From assembly GCA_944472155.2 (NCBI GenBank), contig OX235279.1, forward strand, positions 60,671,564 through 60,735,563: 64,000 bases of DNA. Direction: 5' to 3'. The notes beneath the pieces are model-generated. The model made no database searches, was not told the DNA's origin, and worked only from the letters and a program-made list of their open reading frames with translations. Of the stretch, positions 48,055 through 60,057 are shown piece by piece. The stretch's first letter is position 1; each line of letters begins with the position of its first letter. The translations under genes were made by a program, and so were the position numbers. The DNA comes from Trichobilharzia szidati (lineage: Eukaryota > Platyhelminthes > Trematoda > Strigeidida > Schistosomatidae).

Positions 48055-48350
48055 ACCAGCCAGGTCTACTAAGTCAGGTGTGAGGACAAGTAGTTATCGA
48101 TGAAACTGGCTAGGTGGTCGCGCTATTTTTTGCGAATTGGCGGAAGTTAGAAATGGTGGACCACTGGATGCCATCCCAGTGTCTGAAAGGTATACGACTT
48201 CCCCTTGTAACCTGAAGGTCCTCGGTTCGATCCCTAGTCCCAGTTAAGGACAAGATAGTTATTCAGTGCTGTTTGATTTTCAGTGTTTCTCCAACTAAAG
48301 TCAGTCCGTGATCAATTCTGGAATCAGTCGAATCCCTTCAAACCAGAACT
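48055..48350 (+). mobile_element. Smalpha-like SINE, copy 5 (degenerate)
   Basis: Contains TGTGAGGACAAGTAGTTATC, GGCTAGGTGGTCGCGCTA, GGCGGAAGTTAGAAATGGTG, a tRNA-like region with box B GGTTCGATCCC (48225-48235) and a tail AACTAAAGTCAGTCCGTGAT. The hammerhead region is destroyed (AGTTAAGGACAAGATAG). An older copy than 1 and 4. Confidence 0.8.
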
Positions 48351-48783
48351 TGAAAATAGGTTTCTTTTCGTAAATCCACTTAAAAGCTGTAAAGTTATTT
48401 AAAGGTTTTTATGTAAAGTGTCAACTGATGACAATAATTGGAGGTTATCGTAAGTCAGTAACAAAATAAACCAGTGTATGCTAAGTAATACTATGTGAAA
48501 ATTAGTCATTAGTCTTATGTCATAGAGGGAGAGATGACAACCAATTGGTTAAGTGACGGATAATTATCTGGAGATAACTGATAAGAAACAATAGCACAAA
48601 AAAATGCAGACTGATTCATAACAGAAATATATAAAGTTTATGTTACAACAAATCAAAAAAATAAAACTGAGGCTTAGGCTATGGTAGTAAAACAGACTTG
48701 ATAAAACGTTTTTGAACAAAAAAATCAGGTTTTTCGTTGTTGCTGACTACAGCTTCGGCTGCATGAAAAAGATTTTGGTAAAA

Positions 48784-49160
48784 TTTATATAAGAATAAAA
48801 CTTGTGCACTGTGGTAGAGTATAATTCCATTATGGGTAAAATTTATTTTGATAAAGTCACACAGTGTTATACAGTAATATTTACCGATGACGTTTCGAGC
48901 ACAATTTATTGCTCATAATCATATCAAGGTACTCACACAACTTTCTAAATTCGTTTACATAATTCCACTATTTTTCATGGCTTGATTTGATTGGTAGTAG
49001 CGACGGAAAATAATAGAACTATATAAACGAAGTTAGAAAGTTGTGTGAGTACCTTGATATGATTATGAGCAATAAATTGTGCTCGAAACGTCATCGGTAA
49101 ATATTACTGTATAACACTGTGAGACTTTATCAAAATAAATTTTACCCATAATGGAATATT
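48784..49160. repeat. Large Penelope-type hairpin: inverted arms with 48-base loop
   Basis: Arm 48824-48966 (ATTCCATTATGGGTAAAATT through GACGTTTCGAGCACAATTTA to CTTTCTAAATTCGTTTACAT) and its reverse complement 49015-49157 pair over about 143 bases with few mismatches. The loop 48967-49014 retains a piece (TTTTTCATGGCTTGATTTGA) that also follows the arm in the 37838-38425 PLE. So this is a PLE copy reduced to its two inverted arms. It lies next to the PLE pol fossil at 49180-50960. Confidence 0.9.
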
Positions 49161-49179
49161 GATAAAGTCCTTCTGAACG

Positions 49180-50960
49180 ACTTTATCTTACATTATATAT
49201 GACTCTTAATAAAGTCCGTACTGGTGATAACCGACTGAAAGTAGTAATATCCTGCAGAATTGATCTGCTGGCTGTCCTACATTCTCCTTTAAACAACTCC
49301 ATGACTGATTCTAGATAATTTGCTGCTAATACGGCCTATACATACTTAACCCTGGAGGAGCAAGTGAACTGGTAAATACTCAGTGAAGTTGCCAACCGTG
49401 TATTCTTGTCTTTAATGAACAAAAGCTTGTATAGAGGAGGTGAGGGAAGGAGATGCAACAAAGCACGTTCCTCTATTCGCTCTGAATAAATGGCTTCGGA
49501 TAAGTTTACTTAATGTATCAATTTCGAATCGCGGACTGACAATCAGTTGTTTTTCTGGCACACCCAGGTTTTATAGAGCATCGATCTGTCTTGTTAAATG
49601 TTTTCTCATGTAGGTTGTACAACTGTGAGTATTTCTCAAGAATCCTGATTGCTTACTCGATGTATCTTTGGTGCAAGTGCTATATGATTCTTGTCTGAAG
49701 AGCGGCGATGAGATTCATTTTTCTGCCTATTGGAAAAAAGCTGTGAGAATTGGTTAGCTATCAATCCCATTTTGGTTTGTGCTTAAATGATCTTTGTAAA
49801 TTCCATATGTTCGTTTTAAAAGCTAGACATTTAGAAAGGATAACTGGCATCCCTACTCTACTTCAATTTTAAATTCGACTGATCTATAAGCAGTGTTGAA
49901 GATTTCCAGGATTTTATGTAGGCCAGTCTATTCATCTATTATATATCGTCTATGCATCGTTTGTAAAGTTGAAACTGACTGATGGTCGATTTGAGGCTAA
50001 TGAATACCAGATACGCCGTAAAGGAGTCGGGGAAAGGTGAGCCCATTGACTCCCACCTTTCTGTCAGTATGTTTGACTGCTGAAAAAACTGAACATTTAA
50101 TGTGCCATTCAAGATACTTGGTGGGTGTACCAACATTCAGATTATTTGAGTCAATAAACTCACATAAGTAGCGCATGGTTTCCGTTAGAGGGATATTGAT
50201 GAAGAGAGAAACTACATCCACTGAAACCACAACTGTTCCAGATACATTCAATTGTTTTATTAAATCCATTATTTCAAACGTGTCTTTCGGAAAAGGTTGA
50301 TGATTAGCTTTCTCACAGTTTGTAGTATTTCTGTCATTATGCTACGGAAAGGAAGGGTGATCTGGACATGTCTAGGATTGAACGCGTAGGTAATCCGTAT
50401 TTACAGATTTTTAGGCAACTTGTAGATGCGTGAAACTGTTGAACTAGATATCGCAATCAGCTGTCAGGTCTATGAGATGATTATTGACTGAATCTTGTTT
50501 CTTTTACAGAAGGACTTTTATTAACTCATTTTTGCTTTGTGCTATGTTGTCTTTATCTTCTAGATAGCTTGAAAATTTTTTGAAATCTTTCGAAGGTAAT
50601 CTGACCTGTCCAGCAAAAAATTGAGTTGCCATTATCTGGGCGCGTGATGATTAGGTATTTATTACTGTGCAACAGTTTTAATTCGGAGTTATACTCTTTG
50701 GTTAGAAGTCAGTGGTGCTTCTCTTTTGAGTTTTGAGACCTCACAAAACAGTCAAGTACAGCAGACCTGAATTATTGTAGGATTTCCCTATAAACAGGAA
50801 CTAAATCTCTCTCTCTTTCAAGTCTACTATCCAGACTCTCAAAGTTGACTTTATTGTGAAGATATAAACCTTAAAAGATTGATGACAGAAACTGGTGCCA
50901 AGTGATAATGCTTGAAGTTGGTTTTATGTGTGTCGCATTTGAAATCTCTTGGCTGACTTA
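49180..50960 (-). mobile_element. Penelope-like pol fossil (RT to endonuclease)
   Basis: Minus strand: VVVSVDVVSLFINIPLTETM, RYLCEFIDSNNLNVGTPTKY and a following RT region 50269-49997 carry the PLE motif 'S.DV.SLFTNIPL.ET'. 50136-49939 continues with RWESMGSPFPDSFTAYLVF, the 'GSPLGP.LA' region with substitutions. Further down (49400-49330) SLSIYQFTCSSRVKYV matches the lead-in to the endonuclease. Upstream (50600-50900) there are PLE-like but heavily broken readings. Many stops. Confidence 0.75.
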
Positions 50961-53900
50961 TCTATTCTGCATTAAATCACATAGAGGAGAATAAATGACT
51001 TTCATTAGTGATTTCAATCTAATTCTAAAGTGATAAATTAATAAATCTTGTATAAATTGGCAACGCTTCGTATGTTCCATACGCTCATCATATTACATAT
51101 CTATTTTCGTGATGGAATTTCCACTCATTTTATCGCCCACACTTAAGTAGCGATAAAAATGCCCTTTAGCAAATTATGGTTAATGAAGTGAACTTTACGA
51201 CAGAAGACTAATTTTGACATAGATAAAAGAATTTTGAATTGATAGCTTCTGATTTGATGAAAATCACTCCATTTCTGGCTGTCTGACTTTTGTTCTTCTT
51301 TAGAACTGTTTTTCATACATGATAAATAAACGATATTTACTCTTGTTATCAGTGTAGGGGCTGAATGTGAACGACATGTTGCTAGGCTATTCAAATGCAT
51401 TAGAATAAATGTATCCAATACTAGTTCACTCATAACCCTATATTTTTTAAATCGTTTAGCAACATACCGGTTATTTTTAGTCGTGTAGGACGTGGGAAAA
51501 CAGGTCGTCTAAACTATAAGGAGATAAGCAGCTTTGATGGCAATAAGTTATTAAGCGAATGTAAAAAATGAATGGAAGATATTCATGTCTCAAAGGGATT
51601 CTGATAACTACAGCATACACTACAATCCATTCCCTTAAAACATTAAAACAATGAAATCTAATCGGAAAATATCTCAACTGTCTGAATTCGCTTACTTAAA
51701 AACACCAAGAATCTAGTTTACTACCTTCATGTCCCTACTGTAAATAATGCCCGGTTACTCTACTCACTGAAATGTATCTTCATGAGGTTACAGTAGACTT
51801 TATTTTATTCTATCCGTAATGTAGTCAACATTAAGTGAAGAAGTACGTAATTACGTAGTATTCATGAGAAAGTCCTCAGTTACCTTGGTCGTCACCCCTT
51901 TTAAGGTCTGATATACGGACCCAGTTTTCTCATATAGTCTTTTACAACAAGCTTGAGTACATTAACTGTGAGACTTTATCAGACGAGGGAAAATTTTAAA
52001 ATGACAAGTTGTCAAAGTCTCATGAAATTGTCATGAATTAGAGGAGACAGAAGCATCACTCTGAATACTCTTCCTTAGACATTATAATAATACACCCTGA
52101 CCACAAACCAAATGCGTCGGCGATTTTAAAGTTGCTCTTGGTTTACTGATACAAACAAATGGTGTCCTTTATTTATTTACTTAATATATGTAATTTGAGG
52201 TGTTTTTCCAATTTTTTAATACCATGGCCTTAAACGTTTTTACGATACCTTTGCATCTAATCCATCTTCATTTGCCTTGTTAAACTTCCAACTATAAAAT
52301 TTACTTTATGCCTGTTGTGAACAATTTTGCTATTTTCAAGCTCTATGGGGTACTTGCAAGCTTAATAGTAACAATTTCTGAACTCTACTCATCACCTAAT
52401 TTTTTTACACAACATAAAACTATTTAACCAAATTTTGCAATTTCCTTACCAATTCAATGCATTTTGTCATCAACTGACATTGGTGTTTGTCCTCAATTAA
52501 CATTTTTCTATGACAGTTTAGAAACACTATCTAAATATACAGTATCGACGAGAAGTCACGAAATGAACACATTTTTGCCGAACTATCTTTTTCTAAAATA
52601 ATGGCGAAAAATAACTGCCTCTAACTTTTTATTATCTCCTGTCCGTAGTTTTCGCTTATTTTTACTTAATTTTATGCTTTCATCATTTTATTTAAATATG
52701 TGGAAAGCGTTCGTTTGACCAGATTGCGCAAATGCATTACACGATTCAAATAAATTACATCTTATTGTTTTGAGAAAGCTGTTTGAATATGGTATAGGTA
52801 TTCTGAACAGTTAAAGTAACTGGAGTTGGATATGGAGTCGTTAAGTACTTAGGCATTCTCATACGCATAAGTTTCCTTTCATGAAGCGACACAAAAATGT
52901 GAAAATACAATCCATGCAGTTAATCACAAATGAAGTACACCACTGATATATGCTTTTCATCTTACTGGCTAATTCACAACAGATTTGTACAATTTGCTAG
53001 TGAAAGTTTTCATCTGTACCTATGCTGAGTTTCTACCATCGAATGATTTATTTCTGATCAACAAGATGTGTATTTTCATACAAATCAATAATTTAAGCTT
53101 TCATCACAAGTGATGACATGATCGAAAAGTTGAAGGTGTAATATTAGATAACACGCTAAACTTTTGCCAGCCATAAAAGTTTGTTAACTACTCAATATGA
53201 TCTATTTTAAAATAAAAAGACATTTATTCTTGTTTTTATACTTTTGAGTAACAGAAGTCCTGTTATTCATCCTAGTTGAATTTCTTTTGAGGACTATAAG
53301 TTAGATCTAGTGAATGCTAATTACTAGTATCCTTTATTTTACTTGACGGTGGAATATTTTCATCTTGCTCTGAATGAAGTGGATAGCATAATTCAGTGAA
53401 TAAACCTAAACGAAATTATTTAACATTTATTCGCTAACGTATTTCAACAAAAATACCACTAGTCTCTGGTAAGTGACTCAAGATTTAATTAAAAATCTCT
53501 ACATTTGACAAGTGATATCCAGCTTTCTTTACCTTGTTATTCACTACATTACTTTCCTCTCGAAATCTGCATCACATTATGTAAAATAAACTCTGTTTAT
53601 TGGATAATTAACTATTTTACATCCATATTCCTTCTTTCACAACTATGCCCTTTGAGTTGAAATAATTTTTGGAGTGTGTTATATATATTTTTGCATTTCC
53701 AGTAGCTTATGCCAATTTTCGAGGCTACAAACAGTTGATGAAATGGTGTAGAATGAAAGACATGAGGTCTTTTAATCCTGAGAATATTTTCGTTCTCGCC
53801 TTGTTAGTACTCATTAACTCAGCGCTGTAGTTGTATCCCGATCATATTGTAGTGAGTTTTCTAGACACATAATTAGTATTCTAGAAAGTTTACGTAGTCA

Positions 53901-54229
53901 TAAATTTAGACAGAAAACAACCCGCCTTTTATAACGAAATGATAATAATATGTCGAATTGCTTGCCCAGTAATGCTAAATACAAGTGTATATTTGACATT
54001 TACCAAATATATATTTTTATAATGTTTTATTATTTTTAATTTTATTGTTTAGCCATAACCATGTTGATACATTTGATTAAATATTCTGTGCAGTAATACA
54101 CATTACTGCAAAACACAAATGACATAATAAACACATAAATATCTTTAAAATTTCGTAAGATCAATAATGAAATACCATACATATGTGCATGGGAATTGAT
54201 TTATTTTTTGTTTTATAATGACAATATAG
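50961..54229 (+). other. End of the large intron before exon C
   Basis: AT-rich, with short unrecognised readings. A scrap of the PLE arm (CTGTGAGACTTTATCA) is visible at 51968-51983. Ends in the acceptor atgacaatatag. Confidence 0.5.
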
Positions 54230-54463
54230 GTCAAATGTTGCTCGAGATTCTAGAACTTGATTTAAATGTTGGACTGTATGCAATCTTTATACTACCAAAA
54301 GTAACCAGTCTGCCACGGATAAATAAATCTCATGGAGATGAGAGGTATTTTGGTTGTATAAGAAATATAATATGTAGTATTGATTGTTATCCAGACCTGG
54401 ACTTTTGTCGCATAGGACATCGTTCAGATGCAGATTTGAATTCTAAAACAAAAGTTTGTATAG
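54230..54463 (+). CDS. Exon C: laminin-G-like segment spliced in phase with the EGFR-like exons
   Basis: Acceptor gacaatatag, donor TGTATAG/gtaaat, phase 1 at both ends, 234 bases (78 codons), no internal stop. It reads QMLLEILELDLNVGLYAIFI, LPKVTSLPRINKSHGDERYF, GCIRNIICSIDCYPDLDFCR, then HRSDADLNSKTKVC. The pattern '..LDL...LY.GG.P......FxGCIRN......DL......C' is the C-terminal half of a laminin-G domain, with the GC...C disulfide cysteines present (family knowledge). It does not match EGFR. It could be an alternative exon, an insertion specific to this lineage, or an exon of another gene nested in the intron. Confidence 0.7.
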
Positions 54464-55199
54464 GTAAATGTTCGGTAAAACGTGATTTATTTCATCAACA
54501 GTTGATCCTATTTAGAAAACTAATAGAAGTCCAGTAGTAAGTAGACAGCTAAAAATCACTTTGGAAGTAAGACGATACGACTAATTAGCACTCCCTATCT
54601 CATTACTAATATCTTCCTTGCTGATATTGTGTATCATTAGTTATTTCCATACTCCATCCCTTAGTGCTAAGGAAAACCATGTTACCGCCTTCTACCATGT
54701 AGCCATTAAACCTAATATGTGAAGCAGCCACTGAATAGAGTTCCTTGTGGGATGATTAAAAGTAGCTGACAAAATATTTTTAACCCTTTAAAATACTCTG
54801 ACTAAGCTCTTGAACAATTTTCTTCGTTAGAATCAATGCTAGATGACTTTCATTATAGGAAAAATCCACATTTAGAAATTTAGAACGCAAAGAAAAGATT
54901 GAGTAAAGAATATTCGTTTCGATAACTTCCATATCAGGCTCTGCACTTTATATACATGATATTCAAAGAGTAAATGTTATTGACAACGTTGACGTTTCTT
55001 AAGTAATGCCAAGTTGTTAAGTCCAGAAGCATATATCAGTGATAATATACACAAATATATTACTTAACTGAGTATCAGATAAAGATTAAGAAGAAAATTA
55101 AGGGAACAACCAAAGATAGTTAAAACAATGATAGCTCATAAAAGGCTTATAAGGAAGGGGAAATTGTCAGATTTCCACAAATGAATCCCGATGACCAAG
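54464..55199 (+). other. Intron C-D, first part, nothing recognised
   Basis: AT-rich, no open reading or repeat seen. Confidence 0.5.
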
Positions 55200-55815
55200 G
55201 TAAAGAAATTTTCTATACGACCTTCTTCTGAACACATAAGTTTGGCTTCTTTAGATGGATGCTGATGGTTTCAACTACATATGGAAGACGAACTCGTAGG
55301 GTGAAATTAAAATTAGTAGGAATACAGTAGGTAACTTTAAATGCCTTGTTGGCATCGAAGTAGTGTTAGGTATCAGTCTACGCGGTGAGTTGAAACGAAG
55401 CGTAATTGATCACGCAGGTTAATATTCACAAATCCAATGATGAACATGCCTAATTGTACGCCCTACGTAACTAGCTCCGCAGGGGCAGTCAGACTGGTAT
55501 ATACATATGGAAGTGGCAGAAAATAGGTAACACCCTTATTCGCCGAAAGCAAAATTAGAGTAGTTGTGAAGAGAAAGTGTACCTCTCCTACACTGAGTGA
55601 TCTTTTTACTGCTTCTTGAGGCATTATTTTGTAATTTCATTGGTTTAAAACCATGAAACTCCAGTCTTAAGGACAAAGGTTTCTTTGTAGCTGTTGACAC
55701 ACTAGCTTGCCTAGGCAGTGAATTCATATTTATATCAATCAGGGTTTCTAAATATCCACTTTTACTAGGTACTTCTGTAACAATTTTGAGGTAAATATCT
55801 TTTAGATTCATACGG
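55200..55815 (-). mobile_element. Penelope-like element fragment
   Basis: Minus strand 55811-55536 reads IYLKIVTEVPSKSGYLETLI and PLSLRLEFHGFKPMKLQNNA then SRSSKKITQCRRGTLSLHNY, the PLE linker after the RT. Further down 55500-55200, with frameshifts, CPCGASYVGRTIRHVHHW is the GIY-YIG motif and LRVRLPYVVETISIHLKKPN then LCVQKKVV is the C-terminal helix. Dead copy. Confidence 0.78.
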
Positions 55816-55857
55816 AAGTATATACATTCATCAGATTAAACTAACTTAAGGCATATA

Positions 55858-55955
55858 CACACCCACTGGGGTTCGAACACAGGACCCTCCGGTTACAAAA
55901 CAAGCTCGTATACTATTCGGCTACTAAGACTAAGTTCCTCACCACCAGAGAAGAT
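55858..55955 (-). mobile_element. Smalpha-like SINE, copy 6 (tRNA-like part only)
   Basis: Reverse complement gives a box-A-like GTAGCCGAATAGTATACGAG and a box-B-like GTGTTCGAACCCCAGTGGGT. Only the tRNA-related portion is recognisable. Both boxes are mutated. Confidence 0.65.
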
Positions 55956-57835
55956 TACTCCAGCTTTTAGAACCAAACGCTACTAAACTGTGTTTAAATT
56001 TCGAAGGCATATATGTGTATATACGTCAAGGAATGAAATCCTATCCTTTATTTCTCGAATTATTCACGAAAAAGTGGAACACAAGAATAATTTAAATCTA
56101 CTTTAGCAGTCGTTGCATTTCGATCACCAATGATAATATGATAAAAGAAATAGTAAATATTTACTCTCTTTGGGAGACATAAAAACAGAACAATAATTTT
56201 TGTTGCCTCCACCCCTTTTTTATTAACATGCAGTCAGTACGGTTTCAGTTGGTAACGATGTATGAATTCTCTTTTTCATATGCATGTTCATTTTAACGTG
56301 CGGCATAAACAGATGGCAGGGTATCTTTATTTTCATCTATTTTCGCTAATTTTTTGCATTTTCGGCCCATATATATAAATATATATACATATAGTAATCA
56401 ATATTCTACCACATTGCATTCATTTTGCTAATTTGATCATATTTCTGTCTTTAATTTATCCTCTAACAATTTAAAGTAAATTATGTATCCTGTTGAATAT
56501 TACAAAAAGCTGTGTAGCGTAGAAAAGAATAAAACGCCTTGTTAATTTGATATCCATGCAGTACCGAGGGCCTAAGACGACACTATGGTTTGTGGTCTGA
56601 CAAAACTGTCAGCATCCTAACATCTTTTCTTGTAAAATATAATGCTTTAGGGCCTTCACTACAGAAACAAACCTTTTCTGAGAACCAGCACACAGTACAC
56701 TTTGATACATTTACATGAAACGTACCTGTCTTTTATTGTGAACATAGTTTTCCATCTTTTTCTCACCGGCTGAAGCCTTTGAGAAACCAATCTTTAAAAG
56801 TATGGTCAGCAACGAGTAACAGAATGGGCTTTGAGGACGATTTCATTTAAAAAACACACATTTAAGTAGTAAATTTCTTTTAATTTTCTAAGCTTAACAG
56901 AGACTGCAGGAAAATCTTAGCATCCTTGTTTATTTAGTGTGAATTCTTGACTGTCGTTATGAAAGGAAAGGAGTAATAATTCTCATTCAGTGACCTTGAT
57001 TTGTAAGTAGGCTGCGATTAATGAACTGATAACTCACTTATCCATATTCTAAAATACATTTAATCATTTAATTCCCACTTCTAACTTTATCCTCAATGAA
57101 CCATATTTCCCTGATCTTTTTCAATTAACAGCCGACTGCAGACCGATTCAGACCACCATCATTTGTGGAATATATTATTATGATCCTAAGTCCCATCAAC
57201 CAACACAAGCTTAACAGTAAATCTTCGATGTAGAACTAAAATGCATTTATGCAGAAAAACATGACTGAACAATTATAAATTGTGTTTGTGTGAAAAATCA
57301 TATCAGTTGAACAAAAGGACAGTGAAATTATCACTGTTACTAGATTCTGATGATAGAGAAAATCTTAGTGCCAAAACTATGGCACTTTCAAAGGGTTCAA
57401 AGATTTGGGTGACGAATGATGTGTTTCATTACTGTTATATGCTCACTTTTTGCTTCTTGAACGAATGTATGTGCAGTTAAAAAAGGAAGCTTGCACTTCT
57501 AGTTGTTGGCAAGTTTACCATGATTTCTGCAATAATGCTCCTTCTTTTATCCAGGGATTACTTAAAGCTGTTTTCAGTCTAATAAAAGTCAGTTCTTGAA
57601 GTATGCTTAAAGTAACTTGCACGTTTTTTACTCTAAGGGAAAATAACCGGTGATCTGTCAATACGAGGAAAGGTTCACATACTAAATATCACCATAGGAA
57701 ATGGGTTCTATTTGGTTTTAACATAAATGTTGTTGGTTAACAGGAATTTATTAAATGCATGCTCATCAGCAGCAGTTAAAACTATTCTCATGTAAAAACA
57801 ATTAATTTATCTAACTTTTTTCAACTCCTAAACAG
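55956..57835 (+). other. Intron C-D, second part
   Basis: AT-rich, TA-rich run near 56370-56393. A 66-codon reading at 57280-57480 has no motif or good splice borders. Ends in acceptor ctcctaaacag. Confidence 0.5.
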
Positions 57836-57925
57836 ATCGAACAAAACATTCATGCCACCCTTTATGTCCCACGATAAATGGACGCGGTTATTGCTGGGGT
57901 CCAGAGCCTGAAATGTGTCAAAAAA
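57836..57925 (+). CDS. EGFR-like receptor tyrosine kinase, exon D (start of furin-like Cys-rich domain)
   Basis: Acceptor caactcctaaacag, donor CAAAAA/gtaagc, phase 1 at both ends, 90 bases. Reads RTKHSCHPLCPTINGRGYC and WGPEPEMCQK. EGFR domain II begins '[20 protein letters not shown]' (family knowledge), so this is the first Cys-rich module after L1 with the diagnostic CW. It joins exon B directly (GCDI-D-RTKHSCHPLC) to give the normal EGFR layout, or exon C if that is included. The next exon, with the rest of the furin-like repeat, is not in the window. Confidence 0.93.
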
Positions 57926-59887
57926 GTAAGCTTACTCTCATATATATATATATTCTATAGTGTTTATAGAACATGTTTTCATTCTATGGCTTATACAAAT
58001 TTACTGTTGTTTAGAAGAAAAGTCAATAGTGAGGCTTTATTTCCAGAGCATTTTTAAGATAACTAGTAACTGGTTGAAGGAACTATCCAACAACTGCCAA
58101 CGACTAGTCTTTGTACCTTGTAATCAACCATTATTTGTCGTGATGATCTATTGGCATATGGTGCTTATCCTCCTGTGTTAACAGGCATTGTATTTAGGCG
58201 GAAGCACACTTTCATTCAGACAGTATTAGCTTGTCAGGCATGGTACGCATTTATTTATCTGCATATGTCTAGCAGAAGCTGGCGACAGTATGGTATCATA
58301 CTTTCAACAGCTTATGAGCATGCTACTATGGAAAAAATGTATAACCACTCAAATGTCACTGCATGTAGCATAAAATTTTCTAATTATAAAATTCAAACTA
58401 CGGAATAATTTGCTGACCTATTTTGAATTACGTCTGGTTAACTCTTATTATTGGTGATGAAAGTAAATTTTGTTTCAATGATGTCTTTAGCTTCTACAGT
58501 TTTATGTCCAAATTATTTGAGGGACAAAGGTATTACCAACATTCATGTTTTTTATAACATCAAGTCATGCGATCAATACATCTAGGATGTGTATATGAGC
58601 AAATTTTGACTAAATAGCAATTCACACCAGACATTCAAGTAAATCATCACGAATATCAATGAATATTTACTGATGAATGCTTATGATTAATGTTTACATT
58701 AAATTTTATTCTCTCTGTTTATAAACTTCTTATGAATGAATGTTAACTTCGAAAACAGGGGAAGAAAGTACAGTAGAGCGTAGTGTGGTGTGTGTATCAG
58801 TGTTAATGAATATAGAACTGAGTGAACAAAGATAAATTGAGGAAAAAGAGGTCCATTTCTCTTAAGATTTGTTCAGGGTTGTTCATCCCTCTTTGGAGTT
58901 TTATTTCTATTTTTAACTTCGACCAAAAAACGTGGATTCATTGGTCGATATGCTCGAATTAAATTAGAAAATAGTCCCCCTTCTCTTTATCACATAACAT
59001 CCACTTAACATGCACAGAAGTAGTCACGTTGATGAATATTGAGTCAAAATTTCTGAACCAAAAATAATATTTGATTAACATTCGTACTCCTCTACGAAAA
59101 GAGACTTTAATGATCTTCGAAAAAATAATTTATACAGATCGAAATGTGCTCAGTATTGTAGCTGTCGTAGCTGCGGTTCATTTAGCTGGAAAAAAACCTG
59201 TAATACTTACTGAATTCGGCTAGTTTAGATTATTTTTGGGTGTTTTTGTATGCCAAGGGTTAAGTGAAGACACCAAGTATTAATCCACGTGACCGTGGTA
59301 TTTATTGATATGAGCATTTGTTGTGTGTGTGTGTGTGTGAAATGTGTACAAGCAAAAGAATAAAATGCATATATAAAGTACTTTCTCCGAAAATCTCCTT
59401 GAGGTCACTAAATACCTTATTTTTGTTATTTTTGTTGTTTGCTTGCTTAATTTTATGCTTTATTTTAAGTGAGTGAGGCTGTGCACACATAAACGGCCGT
59501 AAACTTGTGTCATCATTTACAGTTAATCTGATCAACTATTGGATAAGCAGTGCTGTTACAAATTCATGATTTCATTATTGATTAATATATAACCAGCACC
59601 AATACACTCGTTCTTTCTTAAACAATTCTTAAACTGCTTTTTGTTGATGCAATAAAAAAACTTGTACTGCTTTAGAGAAGAGTTGTACTGAATACTCTCT
59701 CACCAGTGTTGTTTTTTAAAATTCAGCAGAAATCAGTGGTTGGTTGGAGCTGCGAGGTTAAAATCTTAGTTAGATTGTAGATTTGTTCGCGAGAAATGTA
59801 TTTCACGTGAATCTGTGTAAGATTAAGGTATGTGATCATACTTCCATCAAGTGCTTCTAGTCTTCCAGCTGCTAGAAGGAGAAAACT
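57926..59887 (+). other. Intron downstream of exon D
   Basis: Short unrecognised readings (57960-58181, 58151-58408). A (TG)n run lies at 59322-59339. No cysteine-rich exon that would continue the furin-like domain was found. Confidence 0.5.
59322..59339. repeat. (TG)n microsatellite
   Basis: Nine TG units. Directly visible. Confidence 0.95.
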
Positions 59888-60057
59888 CGGGCACTGTGGT
59901 AGAGTATAATTCCATTATAGATAAAATTTTATTTTGATAAAGTAAGTAAAGTAAAGTAAGTAAAGGAATAAATTGTGCTCTAAACGTCATCAGTAAATAT
60001 GACTGTATGACACTGTGTGACTTTATCCAAATAAAATGTTTATCCATAATGGAATCT
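59888..60057. repeat. Penelope-type arms with collapsed centre and tandem AGTAA run
   Basis: Left part 59905-59942 matches the outer arm (ATTCCATTATAGATAAAATT, TTTGATAAAG). The right part 59968-60053 is the opposite arm (AATAAATTGTGCTCTAAACG, TCATCAGTAAATATGACTGT to TATCCATAATGGAAT). Between them is a short tandem run of AGTAA/AGTAAAG units at 59940-59966. A PLE copy reduced to partial arms. Confidence 0.75.

Noticed and set aside
57280..57480. 66-codon reading between exon C and exon D
   Set aside because: No recognisable domain and no convincing acceptor-donor pair in a compatible phase.
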